This document shows, piece by piece, positions 6,893 through 13,615 of a stretch of 20,275 bases of DNA (positions are counted from its first letter, which is position 1; the number at the start of each line of letters is the position of its first letter). The notes under the pieces were generated by a model. The model was not told the DNA's origin. It ran no database searches and was given only the letters and a program-made list of their open reading frames with translations. Made by a program: the position numbers and the translations under genes. Origin of the DNA: CAZIRO01 sp964541595. Its GTDB lineage: Bacteria > Acidobacteriota > HRBIN11. Location of the stretch: contig CAZIRO010000033.1 of the NCBI GenBank assembly GCA_964541595.1, positions 1 to 20,275 on the forward strand, read 5' to 3'.

Positions 6893-7396
6893 ATGTCAAT
6901 GCGCTGGATCCCGATTTTCACAATAGTCGTGCTGCTGGCGGCGACCGTCTTCGGACAGTCGCTCGCCGACGTGGCCAGGAAGGAAAAAGAACGGCAGGCA
7001 CGGGTGGAAAAGACCCGCAAAGTCCGGGTGTACACCCGGGAAGACATCGAACGGTTACGCGAGAAGGTGGCCATTTCAATCATCGGCAGGGAACGCGCAA
7101 CGCGACCGGAGGCGACGCCGCGTCAGACGGCTCCCGAGGAAGAGGAACTGGATTTCCGCACGCGCCGCAAAATCCGGGCCAAACAGCAGGAGATCGAACG
7201 GTTGCAAAAGGAGTTGCAACGGGTCGAACAACAGGTGAATGCCAGCATGGCGCTGTACAACGCGACCAATTTCGGTACGCTGATTCAACGGCGGAATGCA
7301 TTGCGTGAACGCATCCGGCGATTGCAAGAAGAAATCCGTGAGTTACGCCAGTCTGCCCGGCGTGAGGAATCCACAGAAGTGTCTGCTGAACACTGA
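6893..7396 (+). CDS. Exported coiled-coil protein (hypothetical, acidobacterial type)
   Basis: A 167-residue protein with an N-terminal signal peptide or membrane anchor (WIPIFTIVVLLAATVFG) followed by QSLADVARKEKERQ. The rest is highly charged and helical; residues about 95-160 look like a coiled coil with repeated KEL, EIERL and RRLQEEIREL heptads. The start is placed at ATG 6893 rather than 6878, because GGAGGT at 6880-6885 sits 7 nt before 6893. Exported proteins beginning GQSLxDVARKEKER are frequent in acidobacterial genomes and have no known function. It lies 18 bp after nadA and 13 bp before pqqB, so it is probably co-transcribed with both. Confidence 0.75.
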   Translation: MSMRWIPIFTIVVLLAATVFGQSLADVARKEKERQARVEKTRKVRVYTREDIERLREKVAISIIGRERATRPEATPRQTAPEEEELDFRTRRKIRAKQQEIERLQKELQRVEQQVNASMALYNATNFGTLIQRRNALRERIRRLQEEIRELRQSARREESTEVSAEH

Positions 7397-7409
7397 TCGG
7401 GAGACGGCA

Positions 7410-8342
7410 ATGCGCATTGTATTTCTCGGTACCGGTGCGGGCGGGGGTGTACCGCAGTGGAATTGCAACTGCACCTACTGCATGCGTGCCCGACAGCGGA
7501 ACGGGCGGGTCCGGCCCCGGCGTGAAGCGGCGATCGCCGTATCCACGGACGGTGCCCGGTGGGTGATTCTGGACGCTCCGATGGAACTCGGTGCGATGCT
7601 CCGTATGCACCCGTATTTCATCCCGGACACCACACGCGGCACACGCATCCACGCGGTGGTCCTGCTGCATGGCGATGTCAACCACGCCGTGGGTGTGCTG
7701 ACGTTTCGCGGTCCCATATCGGATGTACGTACATATGTATCGGTATACAGTACCGCGCGTGTACAGCAGACCCTGCTCGATCGATGTGCGCTCTTCCGCA
7801 TCGTAAAGGCACACTGGGAGATACTCCCGCTCCAGCAGTGGATCCCGATCACCGGACCGGACGGGACGCCGACGGAAATGGAAATCCGCGCAATTCCCGT
7901 TCCTGGAAAACCGCCGACCTATCACTGGGAAGACCATACGGAAAATACGGTGGCCATTCACGTACGGGATCCGCGCACCGGTACGACCCTGACGTATGCA
8001 CCGATCGTGCGGGAGATCACGCCCGATCTGCTGGACGCGTTTCGGCAGTCCCGGTGTATCATTCTGGACGGGACCTTCTGGTATGACCACGAATTGATGG
8101 ACATCGATCCGCAGGGCGGTCGGTCCGCGTATGCAATCGGGCACATTCCGGTACAGGACAGCCTGCCGGTACTCCAGGAGATTTCCGCACCCTATCGTAT
8201 CTACACGCATATCAACAACACGAATCCGCTCAACGATCCCGCTTCGGAAGCGTATCACACGGTCCGGGCGGCGGGCATTTACGTGGCCGTCGACGGGATG
8301 GAGATCGATCTCGCCGCTGCACGCGTACACATACCTGAATGA
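7410..8342 (+). CDS. pqqB: PqqB, PQQ biosynthesis metallo-beta-lactamase-fold protein
   Basis: A 310-residue protein with the PqqB signature: GTGAGGGVPQWNCNCTYC at residues 7-24, with the structural zinc cysteines C19, C21 and C24; a LLHGDVNHAVGVLTF motif (the PqqB version of HxHxDH); the VAIHVRD strand; CIILDGTFWYDHEL; and the terminal THINNTNPLNDP motif. PqqB is a metallo-beta-lactamase-fold enzyme that hydroxylates the Tyr-derived ring of the PqqA precursor in pyrroloquinoline quinone synthesis. The frame is open upstream, but ATG 7410 begins the canonical MRIVFLGTGAGGG and follows GGGAG. It is separated from the other pqq genes by the Fur-family gene and sits in the nadA operon. Confidence 0.96.
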   Translation: MRIVFLGTGAGGGVPQWNCNCTYCMRARQRNGRVRPRREAAIAVSTDGARWVILDAPMELGAMLRMHPYFIPDTTRGTRIHAVVLLHGDVNHAVGVLTFRGPISDVRTYVSVYSTARVQQTLLDRCALFRIVKAHWEILPLQQWIPITGPDGTPTEMEIRAIPVPGKPPTYHWEDHTENTVAIHVRDPRTGTTLTYAPIVREITPDLLDAFRQSRCIILDGTFWYDHELMDIDPQGGRSAYAIGHIPVQDSLPVLQEISAPYRIYTHINNTNPLNDPASEAYHTVRAAGIYVAVDGMEIDLAAARVHIPE

Positions 8343-8356
8343 AAATGATTTCCAAT
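8340..8356. promoter_or_regulatory. First copy of a TGAAAANNATTTCCNAT element flanking the fur-family promoter
   Basis: TGAAAATGATTTCCAAT begins on the pqqB stop codon. It matches TGAAAACCATTTCCGAT at 8465-8481 at 14 of 17 positions. Both contain the inverted core GAAA-N4-TTTC. The pair brackets the regulator's promoter and is a candidate operator. Confidence 0.4.
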
Positions 8357-8431
8357 CCTGTGGCATCCTGTGCGGGTGGTCCTGTGTTCCCAATTGTCCA
8401 ATTATTGAACCATATCTCACCTGAATCTGAT

Positions 8432-8460
8432 TTGACTTTTCCCGTTTTTGGGACTATAAT
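8432..8460 (+). promoter_or_regulatory. Strong sigma-70 promoter of the fur-pqqE-pqqA region
   Basis: TTGACT (8432-8437), exactly 17 bp, TATAAT (8455-8460). Transcription would begin near 8467, about 23 nt before the regulator's ATG. The spacer carries a small TCCC/GGGA inverted repeat. Confidence 0.8.
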
Positions 8461-8464
8461 GAAC

Positions 8465-8481
8465 TGAAAACCATTTCCGAT
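8465..8481. promoter_or_regulatory. Second copy of the TGAAAANNATTTCCNAT element, at the transcription start
   Basis: TGAAAACCATTTCCGAT overlaps the predicted +1 and leader of the fur-family gene, where bound repressor would block transcription. Autoregulation through this site is inference. Confidence 0.42.
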
Positions 8482-8489
8482 GTGGAGCC

Positions 8490-8912
8490 ATGCGTCGTTC
8501 AGCGTATCGGGAAGCGATTTTGCGCATCGTGTGTGACGCGCCGGAACACCCGACCCTGCAGGACGTGTACCGGGAGGCACGGAAACGGTTCCCCCATATC
8601 GGACTCGCGACGGTCTACCGGCACCTGGAACGTCTGGTCCAGGAAGGAGTATTGCGCAAGGTGATCCTGGGCGACCGCATGACGCGCTACGATCCGAATA
8701 CTGGAAAACATTATCACATCCGTTGCATCGAATGCGGCCGGGTCGATGACCTGCCCATGTCGTTTATGGATGACGTCAACGAAACCATTGGGCGCTATAC
8801 GGGATACACCATCGTCGACCATTTTCTCGAGGTGGCGGGTATCTGCCCGGCCTGCGCGTGGAGCGCGCATGGCGGGAAGAAATCCCCGCAACCGGCCGCT
8901 ACCTCAAATTGA
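8490..8912 (+). CDS. Fur-family metalloregulator, PerR-like
   Basis: A 140-residue winged-helix transcription factor of the Fur family. The recognition region is GLATVYRHLERLVQEGVL (38-55). The metal residues align well with PerR: H20, D68, H74, H76 and D86/D87 would form the regulatory site, and C79, C82, C119 and C122 the structural zinc site (HIRCIECG and ICPAC). The N-terminus lacks the first helix of long Fur proteins; this is not a mis-called start, because an in-frame stop lies at 8460-8462, within the promoter. Short versions like this are known. PerR proteins sense peroxide through Fe(II) oxidation, but other metals or roles are possible. Its place between pqqB and pqqE, 25 bp ahead of pqqE, suggests it controls PQQ synthesis or the nearby xox genes. 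Confidence 0.9.
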   Translation: MRRSAYREAILRIVCDAPEHPTLQDVYREARKRFPHIGLATVYRHLERLVQEGVLRKVILGDRMTRYDPNTGKHYHIRCIECGRVDDLPMSFMDDVNETIGRYTGYTIVDHFLEVAGICPACAWSAHGGKKSPQPAATSN

Positions 8913-8937
8913 CGTTGGATTCCGTATAGAGGGTCGT

Positions 8938-10035
8938 ATGCGGAACGGCAAGGTGCCGGCGCCGAAGGCGCTCGTGGCCGAATTGACGTATCGCTGCAAT
9001 ATGCATTGCTACTACTGCTACAATCCCACTGACCTCACCCGGTACCCGGCGCGCGCGGAACTCACCACGGATGAATGGGCGCGGGTCTTTGCTGAGGCGG
9101 CGGAACTCGGTGTGGTCCATGTGCACCTCTCCGGAGGGGAACCGGTTCTACGTCGCGATCTCCCCGATATCGTCCACCACGCAAAATCCCACGGTCTGTA
9201 TGTTAACCTGATTACAAACCTGACCCTGCACGATGCGGACTACTGGGCCGAACTGATCGCGCGGGGTGTGGACCACGTGCAGATCAGTTTTCAGGCGCAC
9301 GAACCGATCCTGAACGACCGGATCGGGGGTGCCGGCACGTTTGCCCGCAAGATGGAGCGTCTCGCATACCTCCGGTCAACAGGGGTGTACATCACGCTCA
9401 ATGTCGTGCTGCACCGGATGAACATAGACCACCTGGAGGCCATCCTGGAATTCGCGCGCCGTCTGCATGTGGCACGTCTGGAACTGGCCATGACACAATT
9501 TGCCGGGTGGGCCTGGAAGAACCGTTACCATCTGCTGCCCACACCGGAACAGGTGTCCTGGGCACTGGATGTCGTACAGCGATTCAAACAAACGCGTGCG
9601 CATGACATGGTCGTCACCATGGTGGGTCTTGATTTCTATGAGAAGCGACCGAAACCGTGCATGCTCGGATGGGGCAACGCATACATTGTCGTCAATCCCA
9701 TCGGCGAGGCCCTGCCCTGTCACGGTGCGAAAGTGATTGCCACACTGCAGTTTGATTCCGTCCGGGAGCGAAGTCTTGCCGAGATCTGGTATACATCGGA
9801 AGCATTCCGCAGATTTCGCGGGGAGGATTGGATGCCGGAACCGTGCCGGTCCTGTCCCTTGCGCAACGTCGATTTCGGTGGCTGTCGATGTCAGGCATTT
9901 TTGCTCACCGGCCGTGCGGATGTGACGGATCCCGTGTGCGAGTTTTCGCCGTATCGGCCGATCCTGGAACAGCGGATTCGCGAGACGTTCTCGCACCGTC
10001 CGGATGCACCGCCGGAGAAACGGTTGTATCGATAG
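8938..10035 (+). CDS. pqqE: PqqE, radical SAM PqqA peptide cyclase
   Basis: A 365-residue radical SAM/SPASM enzyme that links the glutamate and tyrosine side chains of PqqA with the help of the chaperone PqqD. The radical SAM cluster motif is C20-x3-C24-x2-C27 (ELTYRCNMHCYYCYNP), followed by LSGGEP (64-69). The C-terminal SPASM region has C241, C261, C303, C306, C316, C318 and C334 for auxiliary clusters, with D312 beside C316. The frame is open further upstream through the fur-family gene, but ATG 8938 gives the canonical start (MRNGKVPAPKALVAELTYRC) and normal length. The Shine-Dalgarno is weak (AGAGGG), consistent with coupling to the regulator gene 25 bp upstream. Confidence 0.96.
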   Translation: MRNGKVPAPKALVAELTYRCNMHCYYCYNPTDLTRYPARAELTTDEWARVFAEAAELGVVHVHLSGGEPVLRRDLPDIVHHAKSHGLYVNLITNLTLHDADYWAELIARGVDHVQISFQAHEPILNDRIGGAGTFARKMERLAYLRSTGVYITLNVVLHRMNIDHLEAILEFARRLHVARLELAMTQFAGWAWKNRYHLLPTPEQVSWALDVVQRFKQTRAHDMVVTMVGLDFYEKRPKPCMLGWGNAYIVVNPIGEALPCHGAKVIATLQFDSVRERSLAEIWYTSEAFRRFRGEDWMPEPCRSCPLRNVDFGGCRCQAFLLTGRADVTDPVCEFSPYRPILEQRIRETFSHRPDAPPEKRLYR

Positions 10036-10051
10036 AACCCGGAAAGGCTCA

Positions 10052-10102
10052 GGCCGTTCGCGGATTCGATCGTACGGTGAGCGGTCGGATCCGCGAACGG
10101 CC
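10052..10102 (+). other. Long hairpin between pqqE and pqqA
   Basis: GGCCGTTCGCGGAT (10052-10065) and ATCCGCGAACGGCC (10089-10102) are perfect 14-bp inverted arms. The stem continues inward with eight more pairs including G-U wobbles, leaving the 7-nt loop ACGGTGA (10074-10080). No T-tract follows, so it is not a classical terminator. It lies between the pqqE stop and the pqqA Shine-Dalgarno and may be a processing, stability or attenuation element that sets pqqA expression apart. Confidence 0.8.
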
Positions 10103-10132
10103 GAACTCCCGCATTCCCGAAGGAGGAGAGCC

Positions 10133-10216
10133 ATGCGGAAGACATGGCACAAACCCACGGTTCGCAAGGTCAACGTCGGTGCTGAAATCAGCGCCTATGC
10201 GCTGGTGAAGGTCTAA
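10133..10216 (+). CDS. pqqA: PqqA, precursor peptide of pyrroloquinoline quinone
   Basis: A 27-residue peptide, MRKTWHKPTVRKVNVGAEIS followed by AYALVKV. It carries the defining E-x3-Y motif (E18 and Y22), whose side chains become the PQQ ring system, and the usual W-x-K-P start (WHKP) followed by a basic stretch. The ATG follows the very strong AGGAGGAGAG ribosome binding site. The gene is short enough to be missed by gene callers. It lies between pqqE and pqqC, with a long hairpin before it and a GC-rich hairpin after it, consistent with separate high-level expression of the substrate peptide. The residues around the motif (VGAEISAYALVKV) differ from the common proteobacterial GFEVTMYFA-type context. 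Confidence 0.93.
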   Translation: MRKTWHKPTVRKVNVGAEISAYALVKV

Positions 10217-10227
10217 CACCGACGGAA

Positions 10228-10252
10228 CCCCCGGCCGGACATCGGCCGGGGG
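10228..10252 (+). terminator. GC-rich hairpin after pqqA
   Basis: CCCCCGGCCG (10228-10237) and CGGCCGGGGG (10243-10252) form a perfect 10-bp stem with loop GACAT. The T-tract is poor (ATTCGTCACGG), so it may be a partial terminator or a 3' stabiliser that raises pqqA RNA over the downstream pqqCD. Confidence 0.65.
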
Positions 10253-10291
10253 ATTCGTCACGGTGGTGCGTTTTCGAAGTGACATGGAGTA

Positions 10292-10378
10292 ACGAAAAGG
10301 TGGCGGGGTTTTGGGGCACGGCAGTGGTCTATTTCCAGAGTCAGGTGACGAAAAAGGTGGCGGAGGTTGCGGGGACGG
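10292..10378. repeat. Imperfect direct repeat in the pqqA-pqqC gap
   Basis: ACGAAAAGGTGGCGGGGTT (10292 onward) and ACGAAAAAGGTGGCGGAGGT (10348 onward) begin two similar units of about 30 bp, spaced 56 bp apart. The 315 bp between pqqA and pqqC hold no supported gene; they contain this repeat, the palindrome at 10386-10450 and the pqqC ribosome binding site. Confidence 0.55.
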
Positions 10379-10385
10379 GACCCAG

Positions 10386-10450
10386 ATGGACGCGGATGCG
10401 CACAGATAGGTTTCTTAACCTGCGTCTGTCTGCGTGCATCTGCGTCCCAT
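10386..10450. repeat. Imperfect palindromic intergenic element
   Basis: A long imperfect hairpin centred on AGGTT-TCTT-AACCT (10408-10421). The outer arms are ATGGACGCGGATGCGCACAG and the roughly complementary GTGCATCTGCGTCCCAT. Each arm is built from about 10-nt CAGATGNACGC-like units, and the right arm is 6-7 nt longer. This resembles dispersed palindromic elements seen between genes in many bacteria; whether it recurs in this genome cannot be told here. Confidence 0.6.
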
Positions 10451-10531
10451 ACGAACTTTGGAAATGAACCATTTAGGAATATGGATCCCAAATGCCATAT
10501 GTACACCATCACACCTGAGGAGGACGTACAC

Positions 10532-11260
10532 ATGCCGATCGGAGATCGCCCCCTACCCTTCGATACGTTTGTTGAGGTCCTCCGCAAGGAGGGATTTCAG
10601 CGGTATCACCACCAGCATCCGTTTCACCGTTTAATGAACGAGGGGAAATTGACCCCCGGACAGATGCGGGCGTGGCTCATCAACCGGTTTTACTACCAGT
10701 CGATCATTCCGCTGAAGGATGCGGCGGTTCTGGCAAACTGTCCCATTCGGGAAGTGCGACGCAAATGGGTGCGCCGGATCCTGGACCATGACGGAACCCC
10801 GGAAAAACCGGGCGGGATTGAAGCGTGGCTCCAGTTCGGAGAGGCCATGGGTCTGGAACGTGCGGAAATCCTGAACGCTTCGATCCTCCCCGGGGTTCGA
10901 TTCGCGTGTGACGCATATGTCACGTTCTGCAAAACGCACAGCTGGCTCGAGGGTGTTGCCGCGTCGCTGACGGAAATGTATGCGCCAACGGCAATTCAGG
11001 AGCGTCTGGAAGCGTTACGTCGCCATTATCCCTGGATTCGTCCAGAGGGGTTTACGTATTTTGAATGGCGTCTGACGGCCGCCCGACGCGATGCACAGGA
11101 AGCACTGGACATTCTGCGCACGTATTGCCGCACGGCCGAGGATCAGCAACGATGTCTGGATGCACTGATTTTCAAAACGGATCTCCTGTGGGCAATGCTG
11201 GATGCCCTGTACCTCGAATACGTGGTAAAAAACAATGGGAAGACACCCTATGACGACTGA
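10532..11260 (+). CDS. pqqC: PqqC, PQQ synthase (pyrroloquinoline-quinone synthase)
   Basis: A 242-residue cofactor-free oxidase that performs the final ring closure and eight-electron oxidation to PQQ. Family blocks are all present: HHQHPFHRLMNEGKL (26-40), WLINRFYYQSIIPLKDAA (48-65), RRILDHDG (81-88), GGIEAWLQFGEAMGL (94-108), ILPGVRFACDAYVTF (118-132), ASLTEMYAP (144-152), HYPWI and GFTYFEWR (173-180, including the active-site Tyr and Arg). The frame is open upstream to 10367, but ATG 10532 is preceded by GAGGAGGA at ideal spacing. The stop overlaps the start of pqqD by 11 nt, so the two are translationally coupled. Confidence 0.97.
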   Translation: MPIGDRPLPFDTFVEVLRKEGFQRYHHQHPFHRLMNEGKLTPGQMRAWLINRFYYQSIIPLKDAAVLANCPIREVRRKWVRRILDHDGTPEKPGGIEAWLQFGEAMGLERAEILNASILPGVRFACDAYVTFCKTHSWLEGVAASLTEMYAPTAIQERLEALRRHYPWIRPEGFTYFEWRLTAARRDAQEALDILRTYCRTAEDQQRCLDALIFKTDLLWAMLDALYLEYVVKNNGKTPYDD

Positions 11261-11558
11261 GGCATCGTCCGCAACCTCATCGGCCCGGAACCGTCTCCGA
11301 CACGTACCCCGATTCCGACCGGGTGTGTATCTGCGCGATCGTCAGGGTGAACGACTGTTGCTGTTTCCCGAGGGGTATATGGAACTGGACGACATTGCCT
11401 GGGATATCTTACGCCTGATCGACAGTCAACGAGATGTCACCACCATTGTGAAAATTCTGGCCACACAGTACCAGGGTGCACCAACCGAGATCGAACGCGA
11501 TGTCCTCGAATTTCTGGACCAGCTCCACCGCGACGGCGTACTTATCTGGCAGTCTTAA
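11250..11558 (+). CDS. pqqD: PqqD, PqqA-binding chaperone (RRE)
   Basis: A 102-residue RiPP recognition element protein that binds PqqA and presents it to PqqE. The family pattern is clear: RHVPRFRPGVYLRDRQGERL, LLFPEGYMELDDIAWDILRL, then a helix pair ending EIERDVLEFLDQLHRDGVL. The start is placed at ATG 11250, which overlaps the pqqC end by 11 nt; an alternative in-frame ATG at 11235 adds five residues. The N-terminal serine/alanine-rich stretch (about 12 residues) is probably disordered. The gene ends only 13 bp from the convergent end of the cytochrome cGJ gene. Confidence 0.93.
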   Translation: MTTEASSATSSARNRLRHVPRFRPGVYLRDRQGERLLLFPEGYMELDDIAWDILRLIDSQRDVTTIVKILATQYQGAPTEIERDVLEFLDQLHRDGVLIWQS

Positions 11559-11571
11559 CGCGCATACGGGA

Positions 11572-12540
11572 TCATTTACTCGCCCGTTCGGTCTTGGCCG
11601 CCGGGATGACGCCATAGGCTTCCAGAAACTTCTGAACAAACTTTCCGCATAATTCCACGTAGGACGACGCGGTCGTTTCCGGTGCGTGTGCGTAATCCGG
11701 TGGCGGCGGCAGCGATTCGGAAAGTGGCATCATGCTGAGCACCTGGTCCTTATCCAGATCCCAGACGACAAACCCCGCAATGGGTGCCCAGATGACGGCG
11801 GCGTCGATCTTTCCACTCAACACATCGGCGACGGGCTGTTCAATGGACGTCGGATCCATCGGATACTCCTGCGGGGCGATACCGTTCTGTTGCAGCAATT
11901 GTGCAACGGGCGAATGGGCAAATGTGCCGACCTTCAGACCGCGTTTGGCGAGTTCGCCCAGGGAACCGATAAATCCGAGTTTGTCGGGATACACGATGAC
12001 GTATGTCGTCGCGTAATCCGGGATGTTAAAGAAGAGTTGATGGAACAGTGCGCGGTTGATCGAGACGACTCTACAGACGCGGCCTGCGGTTTCGATATCG
12101 AGTTCACCGGTGGCTTCCTTGACCGCCGTTGAGAATCCCGCCGGTTCACCGAGTTTATATTCTGAAGGATCGCATTTATTCAGCGTGCGCACGAACGCAA
12201 TGACCTTCCAGATCTCGTCTTCGCTGAGGGACTGGGAGAAATTCGGCATACGCTGATTCTCGATCTGGCCGCTGATCAATCGGAACAGCGTGTTATCGTC
12301 CCAGCCGTATTTCCAGAGACAGTCCGTGAGCGGGTAGCCCATACCGCCGCCACCTCCTTTACCGTGGCATCCCACACACCCCACGGTCATGAAGATCTTC
12401 TTACCCTCTGCGATGGCGGCGGGATCTCCGGTGTAGGGGTTTTTGCGCTGTCCGGCTTCCTGAGCCATCAACAGACTCATGCTCAAAACGAAAGTCATAC
12501 CGAAGACGACAGCATATCCGTGATGCATTCGACGAGACAT
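11572..12540 (-). CDS. xoxGJ: Cytochrome cGJ-type fusion: cytochrome c domain plus shortened XoxJ-like binding domain
   Basis: A 322-residue exported protein with signal peptide (about 1-27). Residues 38-122 form a class I cytochrome c: haem motif C55-V-G-C58-H59 followed by GKGGGGGMG, and a probable axial Met98 in RMPNF. Residues about 155-310 match the second part of XoxJ/MxaJ-type periplasmic proteins (ATTYVIVYPDKLG, LKVGTFAHSPVAQLLQQNGI, VADVLSGKIDAAVIWAPIAG). The first XoxJ segment (LRVCADPNDMPFSN-type) is missing. Fused cytochrome cGJ is the known electron acceptor of XoxF in Methylacidiphilum fumariolicum. Here it would take electrons from the XoxF encoded two genes upstream. GGAGG precedes the ATG, and the gap to xoxJ is 51 bp. 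Confidence 0.9.
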   Translation of the reverse strand: MSRRMHHGYAVVFGMTFVLSMSLLMAQEAGQRKNPYTGDPAAIAEGKKIFMTVGCVGCHGKGGGGGMGYPLTDCLWKYGWDDNTLFRLISGQIENQRMPNFSQSLSEDEIWKVIAFVRTLNKCDPSEYKLGEPAGFSTAVKEATGELDIETAGRVCRVVSINRALFHQLFFNIPDYATTYVIVYPDKLGFIGSLGELAKRGLKVGTFAHSPVAQLLQQNGIAPQEYPMDPTSIEQPVADVLSGKIDAAVIWAPIAGFVVWDLDKDQVLSMMPLSESLPPPPDYAHAPETTASSYVELCGKFVQKFLEAYGVIPAAKTERASK

Positions 12541-12591
12541 ACCGAGCCTCCATGCGCAGATGATTCACGACACGCGAACCGCACCCCGGAA

Positions 12592-13470
12592 TCAGGGACC
12601 GTTGCGGGCGTGCAGATCGCTGCCACGGGCTTCCCCCCGGCGTTCAACAATGGGTACGAGCGGAACGCCGTAGTCGCGCAGAATGGCCAGGATTTCGTCG
12701 CGATGCGTATCAATGATCTGTTCCAGCCGTTCTTTCAGTGCATAGTTCTTCTTCCGAACGCCCATGGACATGTTGAATGCGACGGGAATGCGCGGGTGCG
12801 TTTGATCGACGGGAACGATCTCCAGCGGTGCGCCCTTCTTGGCCACGAAGTACCCCGCGATCGGTCCCCAGACCACGCCCACATCGATGTTTCCCCGGAT
12901 CACGTCCTCCACGAGCTTGCCCGGATAGTCTTCCGGATGGAAGTTCGGATCGTAATAGAGCAGGTAGACGCGCAATTGCGTGTGCGGCACGCCGTTCAGT
13001 ATCAGCAGATCGTGCGGGGGGGTGCGCATATGCACGCCCACACGCAATTTCCTGAGCACGGGATCCTTAAAGGAGCGAATATGCAGCCCCCGGTCTTTTC
13101 GGTAGACGAATACGTAAGTGGAACGGTAATAGGGCTTTGTCGTGAGTACGCGTTCGTAATTGGTGGGTACGCTGATCAGGACATCACAGCGGCCGGCGTT
13201 TAACGTGCGCCGGACGAGGCCACGCTGATACGGCCACCAGAAGAACTCCAGACGCGCACCCATCGCCCGGGCAACCACTTCGGCGATCTTGTTCTCATAC
13301 CCCTCACGGTTGCGATTGGAGAACGGCATATCATTCGGGTCCGCACAGACGCGCAGTACGGGAGGCGTATCCGGTCGCGCATCGGGGACCGACGCCTGCG
13401 GGCTGTAGGGACGGAAACTCAGCATGGAGACGCTTATCCATATGAGCAAACACCCCTTCAGATAACGCAT
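12592..13470 (-). CDS. xoxJ: XoxJ, quinoprotein dehydrogenase-associated periplasmic binding protein
   Basis: A 292-residue periplasmic type 2 solute-binding-fold protein of the MxaJ/XoxJ family, thought to bind apo-XoxF or help activate it. The full family pattern is visible: VLRVCADPNDMPFSNRNREG (38-57), FENKIAE-like YENKIAEVVARAMG, FFWWPYQRGLVRRTLNAGRCD (76-96), YYRSTYVFVYRKDRGL (114-129), LRVGVHM and GNIDVGVVWGPIAGY (193-207). The frame extends upstream to 13587, but ATG 13470 begins a proper signal peptide (YLKGCLLIWISVSML) and follows GGGAGAAG. It lies between xoxF and the cytochrome cGJ gene in the same direction. Confidence 0.93.
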   Translation of the reverse strand: MRYLKGCLLIWISVSMLSFRPYSPQASVPDARPDTPPVLRVCADPNDMPFSNRNREGYENKIAEVVARAMGARLEFFWWPYQRGLVRRTLNAGRCDVLISVPTNYERVLTTKPYYRSTYVFVYRKDRGLHIRSFKDPVLRKLRVGVHMRTPPHDLLILNGVPHTQLRVYLLYYDPNFHPEDYPGKLVEDVIRGNIDVGVVWGPIAGYFVAKKGAPLEIVPVDQTHPRIPVAFNMSMGVRKKNYALKERLEQIIDTHRDEILAILRDYGVPLVPIVERRGEARGSDLHARNGP

Positions 13471-13567
13471 ATATGGGTCTTCTCCCAGAATGGATTTGAT
13501 GTATCGTGAAATCGCGGACCTGTGCGTAGAACAGAAAAACCACCGATTTCCGACAATGCGGGGGATG

Positions 13568-13595
13568 CAGGGGAGGCGGCCTTCCACCTCCCCTG
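13568..13595 (-). other. Hairpin between xoxF and xoxJ
   Basis: CAGGGGAGG (13568-13576) and CCTCCCCTG (13587-13595) form a perfect 9-bp stem with a 10-nt loop. It lies 21 bp after the xoxF stop on the minus strand and has no T-tract. It may stabilise the xoxF 3' end or attenuate transcription into xoxJ. Confidence 0.65.
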
Positions 13596-13615
13596 AATTT
13601 ATGCGGTTTTACGGT

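Noticed and set aside
10004..10132. N-terminal extension of the pqqA frame back into pqqE
   Set aside because: The strong ribosome binding site and the standard PqqA length place the start at 10133.
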